A stretch of 64,000 bases of DNA, taken from NCBI GenBank assembly GCA_008360955.1, contig LUCM01004929.1:190428-254427 (forward strand), in the 5' to 3' direction. This stretch comes from Fasciolopsis buskii. Its lineage: Eukaryota; Platyhelminthes; Trematoda; Plagiorchiida; Fasciolidae. The position numbers and the translations under genes were made by a program. Positions 48,166-58,062 of this stretch are shown here, in pieces (the first letter of the stretch is position 1; each line of letters opens with the position of its first letter). Below the pieces are notes generated by a model. The model saw only the letters and a list, made by a program, of their open reading frames with translations. It ran no database searches and had not been told where the DNA came from.

Positions 48166-49637
48166 GTATTGAATTAAAGACTTTATTCACATTGGACAAA
48201 AAGAGGTGAAACCGGGAAATCGCCTATCCCAGACTGGAAACCATGCTAATTGAGCAGCTCAGTGAGGATATTTTTAACTGAGTGATGTGAAGTTGATTTA
48301 ACTAAGACGAGCTTGATGTAGTAGGGGGTTAAAACCTAAAAGCCCTGGGAGAAATGACAGATCAAAGGCATGAAATCTATGAATTCGGGGTGATTTCACT
48401 GACCTCAATCCGAGTAAACCATGAACGAGCATACTCAAATGTTGTGACATTATGTTCTCTCGGTAATAACACGAAGCACCAACCGAGTGGCACATTCTAG
48501 CAAGGTAAGACGGATATTCATCCCTAGCCTCAACACTGTCGGGAATCTCCTGGAAGGAGTTAAAAATCGGACTGCGTTCGAGTGGTTTCCGTCCTAGACT
48601 CATTGTAAGTAGTGCCGGTAGTCCCGTATGAAGTACATTTGATCAGGTTCACTTTGTTGGTGCACTCGGACTGCTGTATGCAAAAACAGAATCGGACAGT
48701 TGCATGCTGGGTTTCATCGAGTTTGAATATTGTTTTTGTTCCTAGCTACTGTGATTGGTTTTCGAAACTTTGCGAGCAGTGCGCTGGACGTTTGGCTTGC
48801 GATCGTCTCACCATCAATGGAGGTGACCTCACCCATGCATAGTGATGTTCTCCGTGCTCCTCTGCAGTCGCAGCAAACTTAATCTTAAATCTGATCGCAA
48901 TTTCCGCGATGACCTTGAGGTTACAAAGCCCGCTGTAGGGGGCCGGTTCGGATCCACCGCAATGGATTTGATTGTGCGACTGTTGATGCTGGCTGATTCG
49001 CCAACTGGACTTGTTTTCCTGCTAGTCTCTTTGCATGCTATTCATTTCAGAACGAATCACGCGTAAACGCCATCGAACATCGCTGCCCGGCGTGCATGCT
49101 ACACTGCTAAGTTATCGGGTTGACCCTGGAAATCTTTCGCTTAATTGTCCATTTGTGTTCCGTCCGTTCTTCGATTTCGGCTTTGTCTGTAAAACTGACT
49201 TGACCTCATCTGCATGTGATTAAATTGGAAATTTCCATTTATCTTAGTTTTCACATGTTCATAAATGTTAGCTGAGCATTGTCAATGTTCGATTGAGTTC
49301 GTTGGGTCATTTTGCGACCACTGTGCTGTTTCTAATTCTGTGGTAGTAGAAACGAATGTGAATAGTTTTATGAAAAACTAGTGAATTGGTATTCGGATCG
49401 TCATTCCTTCATCTCCATTTCCACGAACACGTAGGCTAGGCTTAAGCGACTATTTCCACGATTACACGTTTCCTTTGGCTTGCGGTTAGATCGCTGGGAC
49501 CGTTCTAAAACGGGTTACTGCTCCTGTTATCGGACAAGCGAAGAGTCATCTGGGCATCTGTCCTCATTCCCTTTGAATGTCTGTGTTTGTTTGTATTTGT
49601 GCATACTTGCGTGGGTGTTTGTATATCTCTACGATTG
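48166..49637. other. No recognisable gene
   Basis: A 101-codon reverse frame lies at 48298-48603 and three overlapping forward frames of 62-76 codons at 48612-49223; none is recognised. Confidence 0.35.
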
Positions 49638-49663
49638 TTTGTGTGTGTGTGTGTGTGTGTGTG
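49638..49663. repeat. GT microsatellite
   Basis: About 26 bp of GT repeats. Confidence 0.9.
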
Positions 49664-50019
49664 AAAAGGCAAACGAACCGTAGTTATTTCAAACCCAGAA
49701 ACCTACCACCTTTGCTTCCAGGACTTCATGGCGGACACGTGGTTTGACGGATTAGAGCAGATGTTATCTTTTTTTCTTCGTCTTTTCCCTTTTTCTTGTG
49801 CCTTTTCGATGCGATTCGTTCATCTGAATATTGATTCCCTGGACTTCATTACATATCTGTCCCTCGACCCTCGTCAATTAAAAAAATTCTGATTACATAT
49901 AGAGGGTGTTACCTGACGTAATGCAACTATCACGGCACCCGATAGTGCTCAGACCGTTTGCTGGTAGACGGAAGGCTTCGCTTGCCCTCGTCTGACTCGT
50001 CATTACACTTGGCCCATTA
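49664..50019. other. No recognisable gene
   Basis: AT-rich DNA; upstream of a SINE-2 tail but without the SINE-2 head or mid-body. Confidence 0.4.
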
Positions 50020-50092
50020 AGTGAGCGATGATATCACATGGTGAATTATTTCATGAAAACATTCAATCTCCTATTACTAAAATGTACTAAGT
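50020..50092 (+). mobile_element. SINE-2 fragment, 3' tail only
   Basis: Forward fragment of the distal SINE-2 sequence: GAGCGATGATATCACATGG, then TGAATTATTTCATGAAAACA, ending TTCAATCTCCTATTACTAA, AATGTAC. It matches copy A from its CGATCATATCACATGG segment to its end. The head and most of the body are absent. A 5'-truncated copy is typical of LINEs rather than SINEs, so this tail could be shared with a partner LINE. Confidence 0.55.
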
Positions 50093-50190
50093 GATATTAG
50101 TGAATGATTTTTATTACCTCCGCTCCGGGGTCAGAATTGGTGGTTCTCCATCTAGGGCGCATTGGAGTCAGGAGACTATGGAGTGTAATG

Positions 50191-50225
50191 CGCACACACA
50201 CAGACACGCACACACACACACACAT
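50191..50225. repeat. CA microsatellite, interrupted
   Basis: About 35 bp of CA repeats broken by CAGACACG. Confidence 0.85.
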
Positions 50226-51829
50226 GCACCATCCTCAATCCTCGTTTGCATCAACTACAGGTCGTTGCACGTCACACTGTTCTTGTGCCCCGGAAGAACA
50301 CCTGGTCTAACGGGGCTGTCAACACATGTAGGGTCCTGTCCGCAATTCCTCATGCGGATCGTCGCAGAAGACAACATCTCAAAGTTCTGTTTGAATTCTT
50401 GCCCCCATTAACCGCGTCTTCCACGTGTATCACCCCTGCTAGTGCATGTGACAAAACGAAATAAAATTGTAATACACTGCAACCTGGAACGCAAGTATGG
50501 AGTGATCGTACTGAGCGATACTAAAACACAGTAGCGATAAGGTGTTCTTTGATTCAATAAAATGCTTGCTTGTCCAATTATCATTCGAGCATTAATATGA
50601 GTACCACATTTTTGCCGTTATGCTGACACATTTAGCTGGCAAAACTGCGGCTACAGACGACATCAATACACCGTTCTGGAGCCATAGCAGTCGCTAAAAC
50701 TGTGTAAAGGTGATCGGGTCGTCCCTGGCAAGTGTAAATGGGCTGATGTGAGCACAATGCAAAATGTGTTGTTGAGGTATGCGAAAATTGGTTTGTTGCT
50801 AACAAGAAGGAATAAAAACCGGGACTGTTGACGTGCAACATGCTGTAACAAATCCGGACTGAGGGGATTTCAATGGGTACTTTATGCGGAACTGGTCGTG
50901 TTGGGATTGCGGGACGATAGACATTTTTGGGCGACACGGTCGAACCACAGAACGAGTAAACGATAAGAATTATAGGATATATTGTTAAATCAAGTCATCC
51001 ATTCCAAAACATGTGTTTGTTGCGCGTATGCAAATCAATCAATTAGATTGTGTCCATTTCGATTACGAATATAGCGCCCGACTACTGAATGCATGCAAAT
51101 TCGGAAATAGACGAGAACGAAGTTAGCCCCTATGGGAAATCGCAAAACTGATTTCACACCTGCAGTCAGTTCCGAGACAAGAATGTACCCTACCACGTAC
51201 ACTAGTGGGAAATACAAATCGAAGTGTACCGTATCATTTTTCATTCTATTTTGTGACTGAATTGAAATTATGCAAGACTAACGTTCTGGTGGCTTATTTC
51301 ACTCTCGTTCACGTGAGACGAACACGTCGGTTTTCAAGCATTACAAAATTTCATGGACTGATCTGTGCACGTTAGTCCATAACTTGATAGCATACACACA
51401 AACTGGCTAGGTCTCGTGCGGGGATGCGTTTTTTGTATGATGTAAAAACAAACAGAAAAATTGTTCGGACGACTGGGGTCGGGCAATCTTGATGTAAACT
51501 TGTTTGTTTGTTGAGTTCGCGAGAATCGAAATTTCTTATTTGAATTGGGCAGCACACAATCAATCGTAGATTGGCCCCCGGGTAACGCAAGGCAAAAAGA
51601 GACTGGGGTCAGAAGTAAGACTGTATTCAAAACCTTACCATTTAGATGTGGACTGAGAGCATGAACAATTTCCACCCGTTCTCCTTGGCCGTCATCAACT
51701 GTCGACTGTCTATGTTTATTACGCACATATTGAAATATGATATAGGCGATAAAATTCCACGGGTAAAAGTTAAAAGGGAATGTTGGCGAACCTTCGTGAA
51801 AGAGCCAGTTTATCGGTCTTGCTTTTGAA
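50226..51829. other. No recognised gene; several open reverse frames
   Basis: The minus strand has frames of 101 codons (50632-50937), 69 (51035-51244) and 130 (51334-51726). Their composition is not simple-sequence driven and an acceptor-like GACTGCAG lies inside the second, so a spliced minus-strand gene is possible. I recognise no domain, and overlapping alternative frames are equally open at 50663-50851 and 51372-51590, which weakens the case. Confidence 0.3.
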
Positions 51830-52690
51830 GAGCGAAAGATTGCAAGGAAATGGGAAGACAGAAAGAGTGTTCCAAACGGTTTCTGCAGTTCAGGAGAAAG
51901 AAGAAGACTGAAACAAAGTAGTGCGACAAATAGTAACGGAAAATTGACAAGGGTGATTAGGTGCCTGTAAGCTAGAAAGGCGGGAAAACGTTACAGGAAG
52001 CGTAACTGCTGAGGGAAGCTCTGAGGGACAAAAACCAAAATAGTATCGGTAGACAAAGGGACATGAAAGCAACCGCCTGACGATGAGACAGCGACCACAG
52101 ATTGCACCGTAAGAAAGATGTGTTGATCAGTCGGATGGCTTATTGTTGAACCCGACCAGAAAGAGAAAGAAACGTAAGTGGAGCCACACTCCACACGTGA
52201 CTGCGGATTTCAAGTGCGAGGCCTGATTTGAGTCTTATACACGAATGAAAGTGAGCTGAAATGAAAAAAACTTCTAGCAAGAAACAGAAAACCAACTGTG
52301 TGTGCAGCTCGAAAAGAAAGCTTAAGTATGAAGGGAAGTCAAAAGACAAATAACAGGGGGGAAGAAGGAACGATGTTTCAAAGAGGTTAAAAAAGAGGTT
52401 TCGGGAGCATTAAATGCAAAATGACTGCCAGAGCTCTGTGACGAGGTGTTTAAGAGTACTCTAAGGATGCACTGAGGATAAAACGATCATGATCGATTTT
52501 AGTGTCTGCTTGGCCAGGAGTGATGTAAAAAAGGAGAACAATGAAGAGTGGCGTCATCGACCGGGTTCGAGGCAATGGATAAAAGGTTATCAATGAATAA
52601 AAGAAAGAAGATAGGTGCAAGCATTTAACCTTAAAGAAAGCCAGTGCTTACAGGAAATGGCTGGAGCAGGACTCCACCAACTTGAGCGGA
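51830..52690. other. Purine-rich block (plus strand), function unknown
   Basis: About 860 bp in which the plus strand is dominated by A and G (runs such as GGAGAAAGAAGAAGACTG and AAGAAAGAAGATAGG) and C and T are scarce. The minus strand is correspondingly pyrimidine-rich and has three overlapping open frames of 60-69 codons (51890-52349), Ser/Phe/Leu-rich as expected from composition alone. I see no repeat unit, LTR or motif. It ends next to the PLE-related repeat. Confidence 0.55.
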
Positions 52691-52869
52691 GATGGTTCAC
52701 TTACTAACGAAACTTGATGTCCGCCGCCAGGCAGCGGAAAAACCCAAACATGGGCAGTTTCACCGGAAGACCTTCGTTCCAAACTCAATCGGAGGTCTTA
52801 CAGATGTTGAGCGGAATCGGTACCGTTTTTCCGTGGTTGTCGAGTATAGCCGACCAGGCGGAATCTCAA

Positions 52870-52990
52870 TGGATTTGAAAATTTGTGTTGGTCGTAGCTC
52901 AGGTTGTTGGTTTTGTTGGTGTTCTAATAGCTAAGTTTGACGTTTAGATCGCAAACGGTTCATCGCCAGTCGAGATGATATCATCAATGG
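52870..52990 (-). repeat. PLE-associated terminal repeat, unit 1
   Basis: Read on the minus strand this contains GATGATATCATCTCGACTGG, CGATGAACCGTTTGCG and TCTAAACGTCAAAC, then (towards 52880) CAACAACCTGAGCTACGACC. The first 60 nt matches the plus strand at 53722-53785 at about three quarters of positions, so the two units are inverted with respect to one another around the GIY-YIG remnant. The 52878-52935 part also resembles 63886-63945 in the same orientation. It is taken as a terminal-repeat-like part of a Penelope-like element by position. Confidence 0.5.
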
Positions 52991-53269
52991 AAATACGCAG
53001 GTTTCGGGTTCTTGTCTATTCATAAGGTTGCCACTGTCGTTGATCTTGAACTTCTTCGACGACCCTGACCTGGAGGCCGTGCATCTGTTTTCCACCTGAT
53101 CTCTGTTGGTTGATCCTTGACCTTAGAAGATTGACATTCGGTCTGAGAAGTTTGAACCGTTTAGTTAGGCCGTTGTTTTTATTTTGAGTATGTGAATATT
53201 GTGTGATTCAGTTCCGTAGACAAATCCGTATAAATGACTCACATTTATGATTATAGATCTGTATGACTT

Positions 53270-53444
53270 CAATCCAGTTCTCTCAGTTAGCTAAGTTGTC
53301 TACCTCGCGTCCGAATGTTTGATTGAATTATTTAAAGAATACTAGGCTTCTGAAAACCCTCTCGCGTGTCTCGTAGTTGTTTAACCTAGGATTTCAGCGT
53401 TATCCGGATAGGATTTGTGCCCTTCTTGGTTTTTGTGGACGGAT

Positions 53445-53492
<48 letters not shown>

Positions 53493-53705
53493 GTGGGTGG
53501 GGGAAGAGAGAGTGGATTGTCTTGTTGTGGCTAGTTTGTACTCATACATTTGAGTAGCCAATTTTCTCCCGGTTTGACTGATATAGCACTTGTCGCAGTT
53601 GATGCATTTGATTTTGTAAACGAAGTTTTTTCCTTCCTCCGTTTTCCCTCACTTATGGTTTTGATATGTCTTCTCAAAGTTTGGGACGGTCCATGAACAA
53701 CTCCA
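53270..53705 (-). pseudogene. Penelope-like element, GIY-YIG endonuclease remnant
   Basis: The nuclease domain at the C-terminus of Penelope-like retroelements, which cuts DNA during insertion. On the minus strand from about 53622: FVYKIKCINCDKCYISQTGR then KLATQMYEYKLAT. This is the GIY-YIG pattern: first tyrosine in VYKI, cysteine pair, YISQT in place of YIGQT, the arginine of GRKL and the glutamate of the EH-like position (EY here). After a TA microsatellite (53448-53490) the domain resumes in HKSYPDNAEILG, TTTRHARGFSEA and YSLNNSIKH, the usual last helices. Stops follow NAEILG and GFSEA. The RT part that should precede it, above 53705, was not recognised, so this is a 5'-truncated or eroded copy. 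Confidence 0.75.
53448..53490. repeat. TA microsatellite inside the PLE remnant
   Basis: About 43 bp of TA repeats lying within the GIY-YIG reading region, between the active-site half and the terminal helices. Confidence 0.95.
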
Positions 53706-53721
53706 ACAACTGATTACTTGC

Positions 53722-53790
53722 ACTGACAATATCATCTCGGCTGGTGATAAAACGTTTGCGACTTAAACGCCAAGCTCGGCGATCGGAAAC
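53722..53790 (+). repeat. PLE-associated terminal repeat, unit 2 (inverted)
   Basis: Plus strand CTGACAATATCATCTCGGCTG, GTGATAAAACGTTTGCGAC, TTAAACGCCAAGCTCGG. It is the inverted partner of 52925-52990. It lies just upstream of the GIY-YIG remnant on the minus strand, where RT sequence would be expected, so the element has a non-canonical or rearranged layout. Confidence 0.5.
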
Positions 53791-54311
53791 CAATGAAAGG
53801 CTGAATACTTGAAGCGTACAGCACATACATGACTGAACCACTCGAAGGAGTTAGACTAATCTGATTTGGTAAATCGTTGGTAGAAGGAATCATACCTTGG
53901 AGAACGATATCCGTAAAGTTAGAATCAGACATGGAACCATCCAAAGTGAAATAGCGGTTGTTCTGCTGACAGGAAGCTAGGAGGTTGCGGAAATCTGCTC
54001 ACCTGAATGAGCTGTGCTGAGAAAATGTGTCTCCGGTTTGGCCGAGGGTGACAGTAAGTAGGATTTCTGGATCAATAAAGCCATACAGTAGTCCGATGAG
54101 TCAAATAGAGGGATATACATATAACTGAGAAGTCGGAAGGGGCAGAGCTCAGAATAGGATCAAATTTTTGAGCAAGGTTCCCGGTTCGATAGCAGATGCG
54201 CATGGGTAGGTCACATAGTTGGCTTAGGGAACTGACCGTAGCGAATTGTTCGCGTCTGCATCCCCGAGCCGAAGTGCCAGATGAGTGAATCGACCACTCA
54301 CTCAAAGTAGA

Positions 54312-54425
54312 CATTTACAGTCTCCGAAGACCGCAATGCCGTAGTCGGATATTTTCACAAACATTTGCTCAGTATTCAGAGATAAGAAATCAAGGTTAGA
54401 TAAGTCGCGACTACTGCTGACTAGC
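54312..54425 (-). pseudogene. Kinase catalytic-loop fragment, Roco/LRRK-like
   Basis: On the minus strand from about 54403: SSRDLSNLDFLSLNTEQ then MFVKISDYGIAVFGDC, ending in a stop at 54312. RDL followed by N, a hydrophobic strand, then VKISDYG matches the catalytic loop and metal-binding DFG-type motif of protein kinases; DYG in place of DFG, and the spacing, are typical of Roco/LRRK kinases. The spacing between RDL and DYG is about three residues shorter than in LRRK proteins and the lysine after RDL is missing. Sequence below (54311-53800, -) has open stretches but no clear activation-segment motif. It may be a diverged exon, a pseudogene piece or chance similarity; a stop follows directly, so I list it as a remnant. 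Confidence 0.35.
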
Positions 54426-57400
54426 CTACTGATCGATCAATAGAATGATTCATTATTTCGTGCACAAAACGGATCTTCTGTTTTTCAATTTCTTCCTCCT
54501 ACTGACCGTCTGATTTGATCCAGGCCATAATTTATTTGACCATACAAATGAAATGCAAAAATACGCCTAGTGTCTGGCAATTTTTCTTATATCGCTCTAG
54601 TTAGTAGTAAACAGCACGATATGTGAGCAATTGACTTGCTCAGCTATCTAACAAAAGTGAGGCTGATAAGAAAACACCGGAACGAGTTAGACTTTAGAGT
54701 GACCTAATAGCTAAAAAATTAGCAGCCACCTTTTTACACTAGGGTGCATAGGATGGCCCGTCAAATTCACGTGACAAAAGCGAGCAATTTACTCTAACTC
54801 ACTCGTCTCCTCACATCACCTGCTCATACTAATCAGCTTCACCGTTCTTCGGATTAGTTGCATACGCGACACAAACCGTTTTACGTAGCGACTAGCTTTA
54901 GGTGAGTTCGGAAAGCAATAACTGATGGACTGGTGATAGAAAAGATGTTGAATTTGTCAATCCAATTGATTCTTTTTTTCCTCTATATACATGTAAAAAC
55001 AGTGTACACCTTTCCGTCTATTCGCCGACAAAAATGAAAATAAAATCTCTCGACAATAATGTTCGTGCATCGACACTACCACAAACCAACTGGATATGGC
55101 TGCTCGAATGAGGCCGAGTATATTAGGGGGCAACTGAACTGTCTCTCGTCCACCCTGGACTCGATGACGCAGTACGGGCTAGAAACATTCCGAATGAATA
55201 AATAATGAGTACATTTCATTTCACAAGCTTATTCTCACGCACGGAGACTATCAAATTTCGAAGAAACCTAATTTGAATCAGTTAATTAATCACTTAATCA
55301 ATTCGGTGTATTGGGATCATTGATTCTAATACGCACCAAAATCTTAAGTGAAAAACGCACAAACTGAGAGCTATGGTCAATTGCAGGAAAAAGAAAGTAA
55401 AGTTATAGCCTATGCCCCCGTCAGGTTCGTATCATCGCTGAAATTATCTGAATGCATAAATTGTTCGAATTCGAACCGGCTAGTTACGACTGTCGCTTGT
55501 CTTCTATCGGCATAGGCATTGGGCACTGTTCACCTGTTTCGCCAGTAGCCCATGATGAGTAAGTGCAAATGATATTCATCTGAATGCCCATGTACGTTGA
55601 GTGTTTGGAGCAGGACTTTATTATGTACCCATCTATCAATTAAATAATTTTCTCTCCTTTTTTTACAGGTTTCCTACCTACAGGACGAAAACACTCACAA
55701 CGGCCGATCGTCGTTCGGGTAGGTATCTGTCGATTCACGTTTTCAAACGCTTACCTCGATTCGTTAAATTTCTTATCAAAAAAACTGAAAAATAAGCGGA
55801 AAAATTGACTCGATAAGCTGATTAAAGTTTTTACCTTCCTCGTTTTCGATTGAATCCCCCCCACCCCCCTTGTGCATGAACTCGATCAATGATCAATTAT
55901 TGTGTCTAAAGGTCTGTCTGTGTTCACACGTCAAACTAATGTGAGGCCCTGTAGACAACAAATTTTGTCGTACGAGAAACAAACATCACCCGTGATGAGA
56001 TTATTATCCCCGGTTAACTATGTTTGGCTCCGATTTTGTACTGGGAAAACTTTATGATACCAAATTAGATGATCATTCCTATTAGATTTTAGCAATGCAC
56101 CTAACTGTACCATTTGATCCATTGGAATGCAAAGATAGCTTTTTATTGTTAAGCTGATGGTTCTTAAGTCAAAACAATAACGGTAATATATGAATCGATC
56201 TATCAGACAGTAAACATGGACAGTTTGACAGGGATATCCAGGTACATCGTAACGATAGTGCAATTGGTCATTTGATCACCAATCATACCGCACAGTACTG
56301 GTTGGTATTAGCCATTCAACACGCGGCTGTTGCAGTAAGATAGTGAGAAAAAAGCGGCTGTAGGAACGCCTCTGTTACACTTGTTCGGCAAAAATCTCTA
56401 ACCATGCTGTCCGGCTCAACGATAGTTCACGCGATACCTGATCAGAAAATCAAATCGAGAATGTGAAGAAATTTACATTCATTCCTATATTGATGATTTA
56501 TTTCACTGCGAGGAATGTTAGCAATCTTCAGCCTAATTGCTTCCATTCAACCCGGGGATTGGAGCAACGGAATAGAAAATGATGGGTCAGTTTGTTTTCG
56601 AACTTGGAAAATTAAACTGAGACAGATGTCCAGTTTTTTTTTGACAGTTGAACATTTACTTTTTCCAATAGAACGTTTCTGGTCTAAACGAATTTGGACA
56701 GAAATACTTCGATTGTAACGATTTTTATCAACTTGCACACCTGTGTTCCTATCAAATATGCTGTGACATGAATTCGATCAAACCCTAACCGATCGAGTTT
56801 TCACTTCTTCGGGTGAACTAAATTACTACGGAATGTAATTGTTTATTCTTTGAATTCAGATCCAATTGTCGATCACTAAGTACGGTCCATCCCACGATCA
56901 AACGTGTAGGACAATAGCCCTCCCGGGAAGAGACATAAAACCAAAAAAATGCCTAGTGAACTGACCGCAAAGGCTGATTCTTGGATTGACCCTGTGATAT
57001 TTTGGATTGGATTATTGGTCACAACACAGTCTGTGTTCCGACGAATTTTTCGTCTTAAAGCTAGTGAGAACAACAAAACGTGCATCGTTAGGATTTATGG
57101 AATTGTGCATTCTACTCTACATGTGTTGTTCACATTGCATTCGATGGTTCCAGCAGCTGGATACTCGTTTGAACACAATTGCAAAGCATTTCCCTGCCCC
57201 ATTTTGTCGTCCTATCAGTCGCGAGGCAACCATTGAGCGTCACCATGGTGAAGTTGAATTATCACATCTTTTCATCCCTCATTTTCTTCAATAGAGGTCG
57301 GACTGAAAATAATCATTTGGTTTTCTTGGTTGACGCTAACAGACGTCATGCACATTAATGGTCTGTTTTTCAGAATGACATGCTACGTACATTTGAAACG

Positions 57401-57884
57401 ATAAGATCGTTGATTAGTTGTTATCTGGTAGACGGTAATTCCTCTATTTTTATTGCGTTGTATTTTGTACAATTTGCTCTGGAATGGTAGAGTGAGTAAA
57501 TTCGTTCTACAAATTTTTACGGGCCATCTTATTTAAACAACAGCGACTTGGTGAATGTAATCAGGTGTTTGTCGATTTGATACTCTGCTCCTTAAACATT
57601 TTACCCAATATCATCTGCGTGGCAATCGCCTCCCTCGACTAATCGCTTCTTCCACGTCGTCATATTGCTTTGTAGCGCTGTTGGCTGTTTTGTCCCAATA
57701 ACTGGAAGCTTCTCTGTTCCTCTCTCATCGATCCTCCCCTTTTAACGTATTTACACCCAGTAAGGTGCAAATGTATGGAATTCACTTGTCGTTTGGATTG
57801 GTGTTTTGACTAAAATAGGGTTTTCGTGGCGATAAGCAGACGTACTCTGGGTCGAGTATATGTGGAACGAAGAATGTAGAGTCG
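54426..57884. other. No recognisable gene
   Basis: AT-rich. Overlapping forward frames of 95 codons at 56949-57294 compete with each other and neither is recognised. A C-rich homopolymer-like patch occurs at 55857-55869. No SINE, gypsy or LINE similarity found. Confidence 0.4.
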
Positions 57885-58062
57885 GTCTGATTTTTTTACT
57901 TCCTTTATTAGGAAAACTAAAGTGCATATCTTTTCTCAGGAGTGAGGCTGCAAGCAAAAGAAGGCTGCCAAGTGGGGAAGTCGACCAGGAACGGGAGTGT
58001 TCGAACCCTTAACCCTCACTTCCGAACGCCACAACGCTATCCGGTCGACCTTCGCCGATCGC
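57885..58062 (-). mobile_element. SINE-1 copy H
   Basis: Reverse copy. Tail at the left (TTTTTTTACTTCCTTTATTA then GGAAAACTAAAGTGCATATC), body (CTCAGGAGTGAGGCTGCAAG, AAGAAGGCTGCCAAGTGGGG) and head (GAAGTCGACCAGGAACGGGA, B box complement TGTTCGAACCC at about 57998-58008, CCGAACGCCACAACGCTATC, GGTCGACCTTCGCCGAT). All parts are present; divergence is moderate. The A-box region and acceptor end are recognisable but mutated. Confidence 0.8.

Noticed and set aside
50632..51726. Three reverse frames as WD-repeat exons of the kinase-like gene at 54.3 kb
   Set aside because: No WD motif could be aligned, and alternative overlapping frames are equally open.
51890..52349. Reverse frames in the purine-rich block as a Ser-rich protein
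   Set aside because: Open reading and composition follow directly from the pyrimidine-rich strand.
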